Below the pieces are notes generated by a model. It worked only from the letters and a program-made list of their open reading frames with translations, was not told where the DNA came from and did not search any database. From positions 1 to 14,936 of the forward strand of contig DAOTTI010000044.1 of the NCBI GenBank assembly GCA_034437795.1: a stretch of DNA of 14,936 nt. Reading direction: 5' to 3'. Each line of letters begins with the position of its first letter. The first letter of the stretch is position 1. Source of the stretch: DAOTTI01 sp034437795 (lineage in GTDB: Bacteria; Chloroflexota; UBA11872; UBA12225). This document shows positions 6,796 through 14,003 of the stretch, piece after piece. The position numbers were made by a program, and so were the translations under genes.

Positions 6796-7713
6796 ATGGA
6801 CCTGGACGACGTACGCGTCTTCGTCGCCTGTGCCCGGGAGGGCAGCGTCTCCGCGGCGGCGCGTGCCTGCGGCATCACCCAGCCCGCGGCCACGCGCCAG
6901 ATCCAGCGCCTGGAACGGGAGCTAGGCTTCGAGCTCCTCTGCCGCCAGGGGCGCCCGCTACGGCCGACGCCGGCCGGGGCCGAGATCCTGGCCTGGGCGG
7001 AGCACACCCTGGCGCGCCTTGACGCGGCCCTGGCCCGCCTGCGCCAGGGCGGCCCCGCGCTGGCGGGCCCGCTACGCGTCGCGGCCAGCTCCATCCCCGG
7101 CGAGTTCCTGGCGCCGGGCCTGCTCGCGACCTTTGCCGCCCGCCATCCGGGGGTGGAACCGCTGCTCTCAGTCAGCGACAGTGCCGGGGCGGTGGCCGCG
7201 CTGCTGGCCGGCGACGCCGACGTGGCCTTCATCGGTGCGCCGGTGGCCCGCCCGCCCCTGCGCCTGCACCCGATCTGCGAGGACGAGCTGGTACTGGTCA
7301 TCCCCGCCGGCCACCGTCTGGCCGGGCGCGCCGAGGTGCTGCTGGAAGAGCTGGCCGGCGAGGCCTTCGTGGAGCGCGAGGGCGGCTCCGGCACGATGGA
7401 GAGCCTGCGGCGCCTCCTGCGGGCTCGCGGCCTGGCCCTGCCTCCACACCGCATCGTGCTCCGCGCCGGCAGCACCCAAGCCCAGGTCGCGGCGGCGCGC
7501 GCTGGCGCCGGGCTGGCGTTCGTCTCGGCCCGCGCCGCCGGCCGGGCGAACGGCGTCTCCGTAGCGCGGCTGGCCGGCATTCCCCTCCACCGCCACCTGT
7601 ACCTGTGCTACCACCCCGCACACTACCCGCCGGCTGCCCAGGCGTTCGTCGCCTTTGCCCGCGAGCGTGCCGGCGCTACTACCGCCAGGAGCACCGGCAC
7701 GGACGCCGCGTGA
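6796..7713 (+). CDS. LysR-family regulator, CysL / selenium-metabolism-like
   Basis: A 305-residue LysR-type transcription factor of normal length. The N-terminal winged helix (1-60) contains SVSAAARACGITQPAATRQI and LERELGFELL. The effector domain runs from about 91 to 290, with VAASSIPGEFLAP (95-107), SDS (127-129), DELVLVIPAGH (163-173), GGSGT (196-200) and GSTQAQ (225-230). From memory these blocks resemble the CysL group and the LysR subfamily named for association with selenium metabolism genes; I could not run a search to confirm that. ATG 6796 is chosen because it opens the canonical LysR N-terminus and follows a GGGGGG tract at 6783-6788; the longer in-frame start at 6541 lies inside the permease. 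It is divergent from the Sec permease with a perfect operator between them, so the permease is its likeliest target. The ligand is unknown. Confidence 0.85.
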   Translation: MDLDDVRVFVACAREGSVSAAARACGITQPAATRQIQRLERELGFELLCRQGRPLRPTPAGAEILAWAEHTLARLDAALARLRQGGPALAGPLRVAASSIPGEFLAPGLLATFAARHPGVEPLLSVSDSAGAVAALLAGDADVAFIGAPVARPPLRLHPICEDELVLVIPAGHRLAGRAEVLLEELAGEAFVEREGGSGTMESLRRLLRARGLALPPHRIVLRAGSTQAQVAAARAGAGLAFVSARAAGRANGVSVARLAGIPLHRHLYLCYHPAHYPPAAQAFVAFARERAGATTARSTGTDAA

Positions 7714-7734
7714 CCCCGCCGTCCCGCCCGCTCC

Positions 7735-7766
7735 GACACAGGGACACGGAGACGCGGAGCTACAGA
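7735..7766. repeat. Dispersed GACACGGAGACGCGGAG-type repeat after the LysR gene
   Basis: The bases ACACAGGGACACGGAGACGC and their flanks resemble reversed blocks near 1405-1438 and 8600-8635 and a weaker one near 131-155. It is a short dispersed intergenic motif. No gene is supported between 7714 and 7972. Confidence 0.45.
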
Positions 7767-7823
7767 GATATGGGGACGGGGAGGGCCCTCACCCCGTTTG
7801 GCCGGGGCCACGTCCCCCAAAGG

Positions 7824-8005
7824 CTCAATGCCCTGGGCGGGCCACATTGGTACGACGCGCGCCACCAGCTCGCTGTTCCCTGAGGCGGCACCGCGTCTCA
7901 ATGCCCGTCGCGGGCCAGGCCGCTAAGATGGCATGGCCGTGCGCGTGGACAGCGCCTTGGCCTGGATCAATCTCAATGCCCGTCGCGGGCCAGGCCGGTG
8001 AGCCG
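7824..8005. repeat. Three CRISPR-like repeats at ~74-bp spacing
   Basis: The core CTCAATGCCC-N3-GCGGGCCA starts at 7824, 7897 and 7972, giving spacings of 73 and 75 bases. The second and third copies are identical over 27 bases (7896-7922 and 7971-7997) and contain the small palindrome GCCCG-TCG-CGGGC; the first is degenerate after the core. A 36-37-base repeat with a spacer of similar length would fit, with the first copy as a decayed terminal repeat. No cas gene is seen. The third copy overlaps the 3' end of the minus-strand gene ending at 7973, so duplication of that gene end is an equally good explanation. Confidence 0.35.
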
Positions 8006-8299
8006 CCCGCGCGCGGCCAGCAGCTCGCGATGCACCTCGTCCCAGCTCCGGGTCCCTTCCTGGAAGGCGCGCAGGGCGAGAATTGCCAGGTCGATCTCAT
8101 TCTCGACCTCACGGTCGCGGGGGGCGTCACCCGAAGGGAAGCTCATCAGCCATTCCCAGAACTCGTCGTGCCCCAGGCGATATTCGAGGAACTCCTCGAA
8201 CATGTGCGCGGCCTCGGCGGGCGAGTAGCCGAGCACCCGAGCCAGTCCACGATAGGGGATGTCTGCCGTCGATGTCCTGTCGCTCTGTGCGTGCTCCAC
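7973..8299 (-). CDS. Small hypothetical protein (108 residues)
   Basis: I do not recognise this protein. It is acidic and predicted to be mostly helical, with no signal peptide or membrane segment. Notable stretches are YRGLARVLGYSPAEAAHMFE (16-35), EYRLGHDEFWEWLMSFPSG (39-57) and VENEIDLAILALRAFQEG (65-82). The GTG start at 8299 is well supported: GGAGGA lies about 5 bases upstream (8310-8305 on the minus strand). A palindrome (GCACGATCGTGC, 8313-8324) sits just before that site. The last eight codons and the stop are formed by a copy of the CRISPR-like repeat, so the original C-terminus may have been altered. It stands alone: the LysR gene ends 259 bases away on the other strand. Helical content and size would suit a small regulatory or antitoxin-like protein, but nothing specific supports that. 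Confidence 0.65.
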   Translation of the reverse strand: MEHAQSDRTSTADIPYRGLARVLGYSPAEAAHMFEEFLEYRLGHDEFWEWLMSFPSGDAPRDREVENEIDLAILALRAFQEGTRSWDEVHRELLAARGRLTGLARDGH

Positions 8300-8312
8300 C
8301 CGCGTCCTCCGT

Positions 8313-8324
8313 GCACGATCGTGC
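8313..8324. promoter_or_regulatory. 12-bp palindrome before the small hypothetical gene
   Basis: GCACGATCGTGC is a perfect palindrome directly upstream of the Shine-Dalgarno (8305-8310) of the minus-strand gene starting at 8299. It is placed like an operator. There is only one copy, and the binding protein is unknown. Confidence 0.3.
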
Positions 8325-8824
8325 GCTGTCTCTCATGCGCCGTCAAGCGCTACTGGCTACGGTGACCGCGTACGGTCCCTTTCATAGCACAATAACACGT
8401 CGCGGCGGATCGCGCATGGCCCCATTCCCTCGCTCCCGCGCGCGGGAGCGAGCGCGGCGCGACCACGCCGCCCGACCGCGTGGCCTTCGTTCCGCCTCTT
8501 CCTCTCGTAGACGGGCCAGGGGGTCAGATCTGTTCCCCCTCTCCCGCGTGCTAGAGCGGGTACGGCCCGGCCACGACCGAAGGGAGTGAGGGCTACTTCC
8601 CGCGTCTCCTGTCCCCGCGTCGCCGCGTCGGAGCACGGGGCGGCGGGGCACCCAGACGCGCGCACGTTCCGTTTAGGCCTCTCCATTCTCGGCGTGAGCT
8701 GACGTGAGCGCCGTGTACCGGCGCCTCTACCACCGCTTGGCCCGCCCTGGCCCGGATACCCGTGGAAATCGCTGGCCGTTCCATGCTGCGCTGGCGCTCC
8801 GCGGGGGCATCACCGATTATCATG
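8325..8824. other. Gene-free stretch with dispersed repeats and a 22-bp palindrome
   Basis: No frame here has a convincing ribosome binding site or recognisable protein. A perfect 22-bp palindrome at 8430-8451 has the half-site TCGCTCCCGCG. A relative of the dispersed GACACGGAGACGCGG motif lies near 8600-8635. The palindrome could form a stem in RNA or DNA; no function is assigned. Confidence 0.5.
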
Positions 8825-8900
8825 AGCGGAGCCCTCACCGCCGCCCGCTGCGTGGGCCCCCCCTCCCACAGGGAGAGGGAACTCCTCGCTGGCCGTGAAG
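8825..8900. repeat. REP-like element, copy B (reversed)
   Basis: This is the reverse orientation of copies A and C. It opens AGCGGAGCCCTCACC, holds the hairpin bases CCCTCCCACAGGGAGAGGG (8869-8887 region) and closes with CGCTGGCCGTGAA. It lies just beyond the 3' end of the sugar-binding protein gene ending at 8909, so it may act as its terminator. Confidence 0.6.
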
Positions 8901-8908
8901 GATCCAGG

Positions 8909-10300
8909 CTAGTCCGCTCGCCCTTCCTTGATGGCCTGGTTGACCCGCTCGCCGGCTTCCTGGAGCGCCTGCCGTGGCGCCTTCAGGCCCTTGAGCGCCA
9001 CCGTCTCGGCCCCCTCCGCGCCGTCTAGCTCGCGGTCGAGGATGACGATCTGCACGATCGGCGGCCGGATGTGTGAGAAGGGCAGCAGGTCGACGAACTG
9101 CTTGACGCGCGGGTCGACCGTGTTCCAGTAGGGGTCCCTGGCGGCCGATTTGAGGGTGGGCAGGCGGCCGCCCCCCGTCTTGTTCTGCACCTTCTGGAAC
9201 TCCTCGTCCGACAGGTACCTGGCCAGGGTAAATGACGCGTCCGGGTTCTTTACTCCCGTTGGCAGGACATTGGCGAAGCCACCTGACCAGGTGTGGGTCC
9301 GGTTCACGCCCGGCCCCGGCGGGGGCGCCCAGACGATCCAGTCCAGGTCCTTCTCCGCGAACATCCCCAGTAGCTGGCTGGTCGAGTTGATCGTGGCGCT
9401 AATCGTCCCGGCCTTGAACAGGTCGACCAGGCCGCTCTTGGGCTGTGCGCGGCGGAAGGCCTCCACCAGGTCGTAGCCGCCCAGCTCGCTGGCCCGCGCC
9501 ACCTCCCACTCCAGGGCAGCGACGTTCCTGGGATGGTCCATTGTCACGCGGTTGGCTCGGGGGTCGTACCAGTCGCCGCCGAAGAGCCAGCCCCAGCCGA
9601 AGAGGCGCCAGTTGTTGCCCCAGGGGATGAAGCCGATCCGTTCGAAGCTGCCGGGCCGGCCGATGGTCAGCCGACGCATCGTCTGGTGGAACTCGTCGAT
9701 CGACTTTGGCGCCGTCTCGGGAATGCCGGCCTGCCGGAGATGGGCGCGGTTGACATAGACCATGCGCGTGTCGGTGGAATAAGGCAGGCCGTACAGCCTG
9801 CCGTCGCGATAGACCTCCTCCCAGCACCAGGGCTGCTGGTCCTCGCCCTTCATGCCGGACGTCTTGAAGTAGGGCATGATGTCCATCATGATCCCGCGCG
9901 CCTGCGCGGCGGCGATGCGGTAGCGGTCATAGACGGAGACGTCCGGAGGCGTGCCGGCGGCGACAGCGGCCACCAGCTTGGCGTCACGGTCCTGCATCTC
10001 CGTCATCTCCACCTTGGCCTGGGGGTACGCCTTCTCGAAGTCGGCGATGCGCGCGACCCAGGCCTGGTAGCTGGGGTTGGTCTGGCCTCCCTCCGGCCAA
10101 TAGACCAGCGTACCGGTAATCGTCTGCGCGATCTTGGCGCCCGGCGCGCCGGCTCTACCTGGGCCACAGGCGGCCAGTAGGGCGGCCGGCACCCCCGCGC
10201 CGGTCACCAGCAGCCGCCGGCGCGTGATCGCGCCGCCCGCCGCGGCAGCGCGGCCGGCAACGCCAGCAGAACGCCCGTTGGGATGAGTACGCAGGCTCAT
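8909..10300 (-). CDS. ABC sugar-type extracellular substrate-binding lipoprotein
   Basis: A 463-residue family 1 (SBP_bac_1, CUT1-like) solute-binding protein. The N-terminus has a Tat-like lipoprotein signal: arginines 27-29 in ITRRRLLVTGAG, a hydrophobic stretch, and the lipobox LLAAC with Cys45. The mature part shows TLVYWPEGGQTNP (64-76), FEKAYPQAKVEM (88-99), GTPPDVSVYDR (116-126) and YGLPYSTDTRMVYVN (170-184), the usual family landmarks. It should be anchored outside the membrane and deliver a sugar or oligosaccharide to an ABC permease, but no permease or ATPase gene is in the window. The start is supported by GGGGAGG about 9 bases upstream of ATG 10300. It is divergent from a second binding protein at 10499. 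The ligand cannot be told from sequence alone. Confidence 0.85.
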   Translation of the reverse strand: MSLRTHPNGRSAGVAGRAAAAGGAITRRRLLVTGAGVPAALLAACGPGRAGAPGAKIAQTITGTLVYWPEGGQTNPSYQAWVARIADFEKAYPQAKVEMTEMQDRDAKLVAAVAAGTPPDVSVYDRYRIAAAQARGIMMDIMPYFKTSGMKGEDQQPWCWEEVYRDGRLYGLPYSTDTRMVYVNRAHLRQAGIPETAPKSIDEFHQTMRRLTIGRPGSFERIGFIPWGNNWRLFGWGWLFGGDWYDPRANRVTMDHPRNVAALEWEVARASELGGYDLVEAFRRAQPKSGLVDLFKAGTISATINSTSQLLGMFAEKDLDWIVWAPPPGPGVNRTHTWSGGFANVLPTGVKNPDASFTLARYLSDEEFQKVQNKTGGGRLPTLKSAARDPYWNTVDPRVKQFVDLLPFSHIRPPIVQIVILDRELDGAEGAETVALKGLKAPRQALQEAGERVNQAIKEGRAD

Positions 10301-10498
10301 GACTTAGCACCTCCCCGCATGTGCGTGGTGGATCATACACCGTCAGTGTGCCGCACGCTGGGCGTGGCGTCCCGCGCACCGGGGATCCGCTGGAGCGCCG
10401 CGGAGCTATACTGAAAGCGCCTCGGTAGTGGTCAGGCCTGGGCGCAGGCTGGCATGGCGCAGCGACCCGGGCGTTCGGGAGGCTCAACGGAGGTGTAG
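10301..10498. promoter_or_regulatory. Divergent promoter region of the two sugar-binding protein genes
   Basis: This 198-bp gap must hold both promoters. Candidate -10 boxes are TATGAT on the minus strand (10337-10332) and TATACT on the plus strand (10407-10412), but neither has a good -35 at the right distance. The ribosome binding sites are clear: GGAGG at 10309-10313 on the minus strand and GGAGG at 10489-10493 on the plus strand. Confidence 0.35.
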
Positions 10499-11884
10499 AT
10501 GGCCCCGCACGCACAACCTGCTGGGCCGGCGCGGGTGACCCGGCGGGCGCTCCTGGCGCTGGCCGGCGGCGGGCTGCTTCCCATCACAGGGGCCGCGGCC
10601 TGTGGCGGCGAGGCGGCCCCTTCCGGCGGGCCCAGCCGGCAGCCGGTGGAGGTCGCCATCTTCCACCGCCAGGCGTACACGCTCGAGCTCGACCAGCAGG
10701 TGTTCCCGCCCGCCTACGACCTGTTTCATCAGAAGACCGGCATTCGGGTCAACGAGACGATCCTGCCGGAGGCGGAGATCCCCGACAAGGTCACCACCAT
10801 GGCCGCGGCCAGAACCCCGCCGGAAGGCTCCTACATTCATCCCCAATGGCTCGGCTCGATGGCGGCCAACGGGCTGGTGGTACCCATCGAGCCGTACGTC
10901 GCCAGGGACCGGTCACTCAACCTGGCGGACATCTACCCCGGGCTGCTGGACTACTTCCGCTCACCCACCATCGGCGGCAAGCTCTACGGCCTGCCCTTCT
11001 ACTCCGGGCCAAGCATCACCGTATTCAACCGCGCACTCTACGACCGCTACGGCGTGAAAGCGCCCGACCAATGGGAGAAGGAAGGGAAGTGGACCTGGGA
11101 CACGGTGCGCGACGTGTGCGTCCAGCTCACGAAGGGCAGCGGCGCGGAGAAGGCCTGGGGCTGGGACGGCATCACCACCGCGCTGCACTGGCTGAACATC
11201 ATCATCTGGGGCTACGGCGGCGACCTGTGGGACCGCGAGCTCGGCCGCACGCTGCTGGGCGAGCCGCCGGCGCTGGAGGCGCTGCAGAGCTACGCCGATC
11301 TGCGGGCCAGGTACAACGTGGTAGCGGAGGGCCCCGAGGCGCAGGGTTTGCCCTCCAGCCGTGCCGGCAAGCTGCCCAGCGGGCGGGTGGCGACACGGTA
11401 CGGGATCAAGGCCGACATCCCCACGCTGGCGGTGGGGTCGGGGCAGGGCATCCAGCCGGGGATCGCGCCCATTCCCAAGGGCAGGGCCGGCCGGTTCGTG
11501 CGCAATGGGCCCAACTCGTTCATGATCGTGAAGGGGAGCAAGGAGCCGGAGGCCGTCTACCGGCTCATCGCCTGGATGACCACGATGGAGTTCCAGGCCT
11601 TCCAGTTCAAGATCAGCGCGACGGTGGCGGTCCGCAAGTCGCAGATGGACTCGACTGAGTTCCAGCGCTCCCTCCAGCCGTGGGAGCCGGTGGCCGTCTG
11701 GAAGGAGGCGGCTGAGCGGGACAAGGCCTTACCCATGTCCGCGCGGCACAGCGAGATCCAGGAGCTCTTCGGCCCGGCCTATACCCAGGTGAAGGAAGGG
11801 AAGGCCACGGCCAGGGAGGTCATGCAGACCCTGGTGCCCCAGATCAACGACCTGCTCCGGCAGGCCAGGGCGCTCCAGCGGTAA
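10499..11884 (+). CDS. Second ABC sugar-type extracellular substrate-binding lipoprotein
   Basis: A 461-residue solute-binding protein of the same broad family as its divergent neighbour, but clearly different in sequence. The N-terminus has twin arginines 15-16 in VTRRALLALAGGG and a Cys at 35 after TGAAA, a weak lipobox consistent with a Tat lipoprotein. YGLPFYSGPSITVFN (163-177) is the equivalent of the neighbour's YGLP segment, followed by a KWTWDTVRDVC block, WGWDGITTALHW, and a C-terminal WMTTMEFQAFQF region. The start ATG follows ACGGAGG by 5 bases. It presumably captures a carbohydrate outside the membrane for a CUT1-type importer encoded elsewhere. It faces the MFS gene convergently across a REP-like element. 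The substrate is not predictable from sequence. Confidence 0.83.
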   Translation: MAPHAQPAGPARVTRRALLALAGGGLLPITGAAACGGEAAPSGGPSRQPVEVAIFHRQAYTLELDQQVFPPAYDLFHQKTGIRVNETILPEAEIPDKVTTMAAARTPPEGSYIHPQWLGSMAANGLVVPIEPYVARDRSLNLADIYPGLLDYFRSPTIGGKLYGLPFYSGPSITVFNRALYDRYGVKAPDQWEKEGKWTWDTVRDVCVQLTKGSGAEKAWGWDGITTALHWLNIIIWGYGGDLWDRELGRTLLGEPPALEALQSYADLRARYNVVAEGPEAQGLPSSRAGKLPSGRVATRYGIKADIPTLAVGSGQGIQPGIAPIPKGRAGRFVRNGPNSFMIVKGSKEPEAVYRLIAWMTTMEFQAFQFKISATVAVRKSQMDSTEFQRSLQPWEPVAVWKEAAERDKALPMSARHSEIQELFGPAYTQVKEGKATAREVMQTLVPQINDLLRQARALQR

Positions 11885-12009
11885 ACCGCGCCGGTGCTGC
11901 CGCGGCGTGCTGCTGCTCCTGCTGGCGGCCTCGCGGCACGGGGCACCGCAGCGGTAGACCGGCGCCGGCATCTTCCCGACCCCCGCTTGCCCGTGGCTGG
12001 CCTGGCTTC

Positions 12010-12150
12010 TTCACGGCCAGCGATGAGCCCCCTCTCCCAAAGGGGAGGCCAAGGGAGAGGGTTGGCGCTTTGGAAGCATCCCTCTCCCTGTGGTCGTCCC
12101 GCCTCCGGCGGGAACCCCGGGCGAGGGTGAGGGCTCCGCTGGCGGATCAT
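12010..12150. repeat. REP-like element, copy C, between convergent genes
   Basis: It begins TTCACGGCCAGCGA, contains CTCTCCC and GGGAGAGGG arms (12032-12061) and a second half with CCCTCTCCCTGTGG, and ends GAGGGTGAGGGCTCCGCTGG. It closely resembles copy A and lies in the same context, between two converging genes. The rest of 11885-12270 shows no gene. Confidence 0.65.
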
Positions 12151-12270
12151 TGGCCATGCCCATCCGGAGCGCCAGGGCTGCCGCCAACAGGCCGGCCACT
12201 CTCCACGAGGATCCGGGCGAGCCGCAGGTTGCCGCGACTGGCACCCTGTATCTGCGGGCGCAGGCTGGCG

Positions 12271-13473
12271 TCATCCCTCCTGGGAGGCCGGTAGCTCGCG
12301 GCCGTGCGGGAGCGCCAGTGCTGCCGCGGCGCTGGCCAGGGCCAGGACCCCCAGCCCGGAATAGGCGGGCACGAAGCCGAAGGCGTCGATGGCGGCGCCG
12401 GTGGCGGGGCCGGCCAGCGACGAGATGGCGATGCCGACGCCCCAGGCCAGGCCCACCGCCTGCCCGGTGCGCCCGCCCGGCGCCAGCTCCGCCGCGTAGA
12501 CGAGCACCACCGGCGGCCCGAGGCTGCCCCAGAACCCCGCCAGCAGGGCCAGCGCCACCAGGGGCCATCCGTCGGCATACGGGAAGAGCAGGACACTCAG
12601 GCCCAGCCCGACTAGGGCGCCAGCGAAGACGCCCCGCCGCCCGAAACGATCAGAGAGCGCCCCGCCGAGCGGCTGGGCCAGCAGCCCCGCCGCCAGGGTC
12701 GGCGCGGTGAGCAGCCCCGCCAGGGCCAGGCCGGTGCCGTGGCCGGCATAGTAGGCTGGCAGGAAGGTGACGAATCCGGCTACCACCGCCCCCAGCACCC
12801 CATTGATGACCGCCAGCAGGAGCAAGGGGCGGGAGAAGCCGGCGCGTAGCCCGCGGGCGACCCGCAACGCCGGCTCCTCGGCCAGGCGCCAGATGAGGGC
12901 GGCCGCCGCCAGAGCGGGGAAGGCCAGGACCAGCGCCGCGGCCCGCCAGCCGAACCGGTCGGCCAACGGCCCCACCAGCACCGGTGCCAGCGCGAACCCG
13001 ATGCTGTTCCCTATGCCGTGGATGCCGGAGGCCCAGCCGCGCCGCGCGGCGAACCGCGCCAGCAGCAGCGTCGTACTCTGGGGATGGTAGGTGCTGGCCG
13101 CCAGCCCCAGCACCGTGGCCGCGGCCAGGAGCGCGCCATAGGACGGGGCCAGCCCGACGAGCGCCATGGCCACGGGGTAAAGACAGAAGCCTGCCACCAG
13201 CGCCGGCCGGCGGCGGCGGTGCCGGTCGGCCCAGTAGCCGGCCAGCGGTTGAGCCACCGCCGAGACCGCCGTGGCAGCGAACGTGAGCAGGCCGAGCTGG
13301 AGGTAGCTGAGGTGGAAGGCGGCCTGCAGCGCCGGCAGGAGCGGGGGCAGGACGAGACCATAGAAGTCGTTGACGGCGTGGCAGGCCGTCAGCCCCAGCA
13401 GGAAGCGGCCTGCGCCACCCGCCGCCGACCGCTCCTTCGCCGTCCCGCCGGCGAGAAGCGCTGAACGAGACAT
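12271..13473 (-). CDS. MFS exporter, fosmidomycin-resistance (Fsr)-like
   Basis: A 400-residue major facilitator protein with about 12 hydrophobic segments. The first helix carries CHAVNDFYGLVLPPLLPAL (31-49), the hallmark of the Fsr-like branch. MFS motif A appears in both halves: PLAGYWADRHRRRRP (76-90) and, after the central loop, PLGGALSDRFGRRGV. Fsr relatives export small compounds such as fosmidomycin, but the natural substrate here is unknown. It is an inner-membrane protein with no extra domain. ATG 13473 lacks a clear Shine-Dalgarno, so the start is less certain than for its neighbours; no better in-frame start was found. No regulator lies beside it. Confidence 0.83.
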   Translation of the reverse strand: MSRSALLAGGTAKERSAAGGAGRFLLGLTACHAVNDFYGLVLPPLLPALQAAFHLSYLQLGLLTFAATAVSAVAQPLAGYWADRHRRRRPALVAGFCLYPVAMALVGLAPSYGALLAAATVLGLAASTYHPQSTTLLLARFAARRGWASGIHGIGNSIGFALAPVLVGPLADRFGWRAAALVLAFPALAAAALIWRLAEEPALRVARGLRAGFSRPLLLLAVINGVLGAVVAGFVTFLPAYYAGHGTGLALAGLLTAPTLAAGLLAQPLGGALSDRFGRRGVFAGALVGLGLSVLLFPYADGWPLVALALLAGFWGSLGPPVVLVYAAELAPGGRTGQAVGLAWGVGIAISSLAGPATGAAIDAFGFVPAYSGLGVLALASAAAALALPHGRELPASQEG

Positions 13474-14003
13474 CCGCGCCCAGAAGTGTCACATGATCGC
13501 CTGCCCCGTCGCACACTTAGATGGCCGGCCGCCCATCCGCTCGTAATCTTTCGCCACGTCGGGCCTCAGCCCCCGCGGTCATCACCAGCCGGTGAGCGGC
13601 CACCGCGGCCGCACGACCACGTCAGCAGTCCGGCGACGTTTCGCAGGCGATGGATGCCCCGCTGGCACACGGCCGGGCCGGACACGCTGGCACGGAGTTG
13701 AGGTTCAGTTGCAGGCTGGTTGAGATCTGGGCCGCACCGCAGCCGCCACCTTGACGGGGTGCCGGCCGGCGGCTAGGGTGGGAGTTAGTTCAGGCGCCGC
13801 TGAGGGGCCCAGCGCCGGCTCCGCGCATTAACGAGCTGGGGTTCACCACCAACGGAGGCGGGGACGCCGGTTCGGCGCATTGGCGGGCTGGGGAGAGCGA
13901 ACGGCGAACCTGGCTAAGCCTGGTTACTGGTTACAGGTACCGGTAACGGTCGGTGGCGCGTGCGGGCACTGTGCCCGTGTGCTGGTCGCCGGAGGGGAAG
14001 TGC
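13474..14003. promoter_or_regulatory. Long upstream region with direct repeats and a near-palindrome
   Basis: This 530-bp gap separates the divergent MFS and stalk-protein genes. A 28-bp imperfect direct repeat (23 of 28 identical, core GCGCATT and GCTGGGG) lies at 13814-13841 and 13866-13893. GTTACAGGTACCGGTAAC at 13930-13947 is palindromic except for one mismatched pair and overlaps GGTTAC direct repeats, so it is a candidate operator about 55 bases before the ATG at 14004. GGAGGGG at 13991-13997 is that gene's ribosome binding site. No gene is seen in the gap. Confidence 0.4.

Noticed and set aside
10332..10412. Firm promoter calls at TATGAT and TATACT
   Set aside because: Neither -10-like box has a matching -35 at 16-18 bases, so only a low-confidence mention is given.
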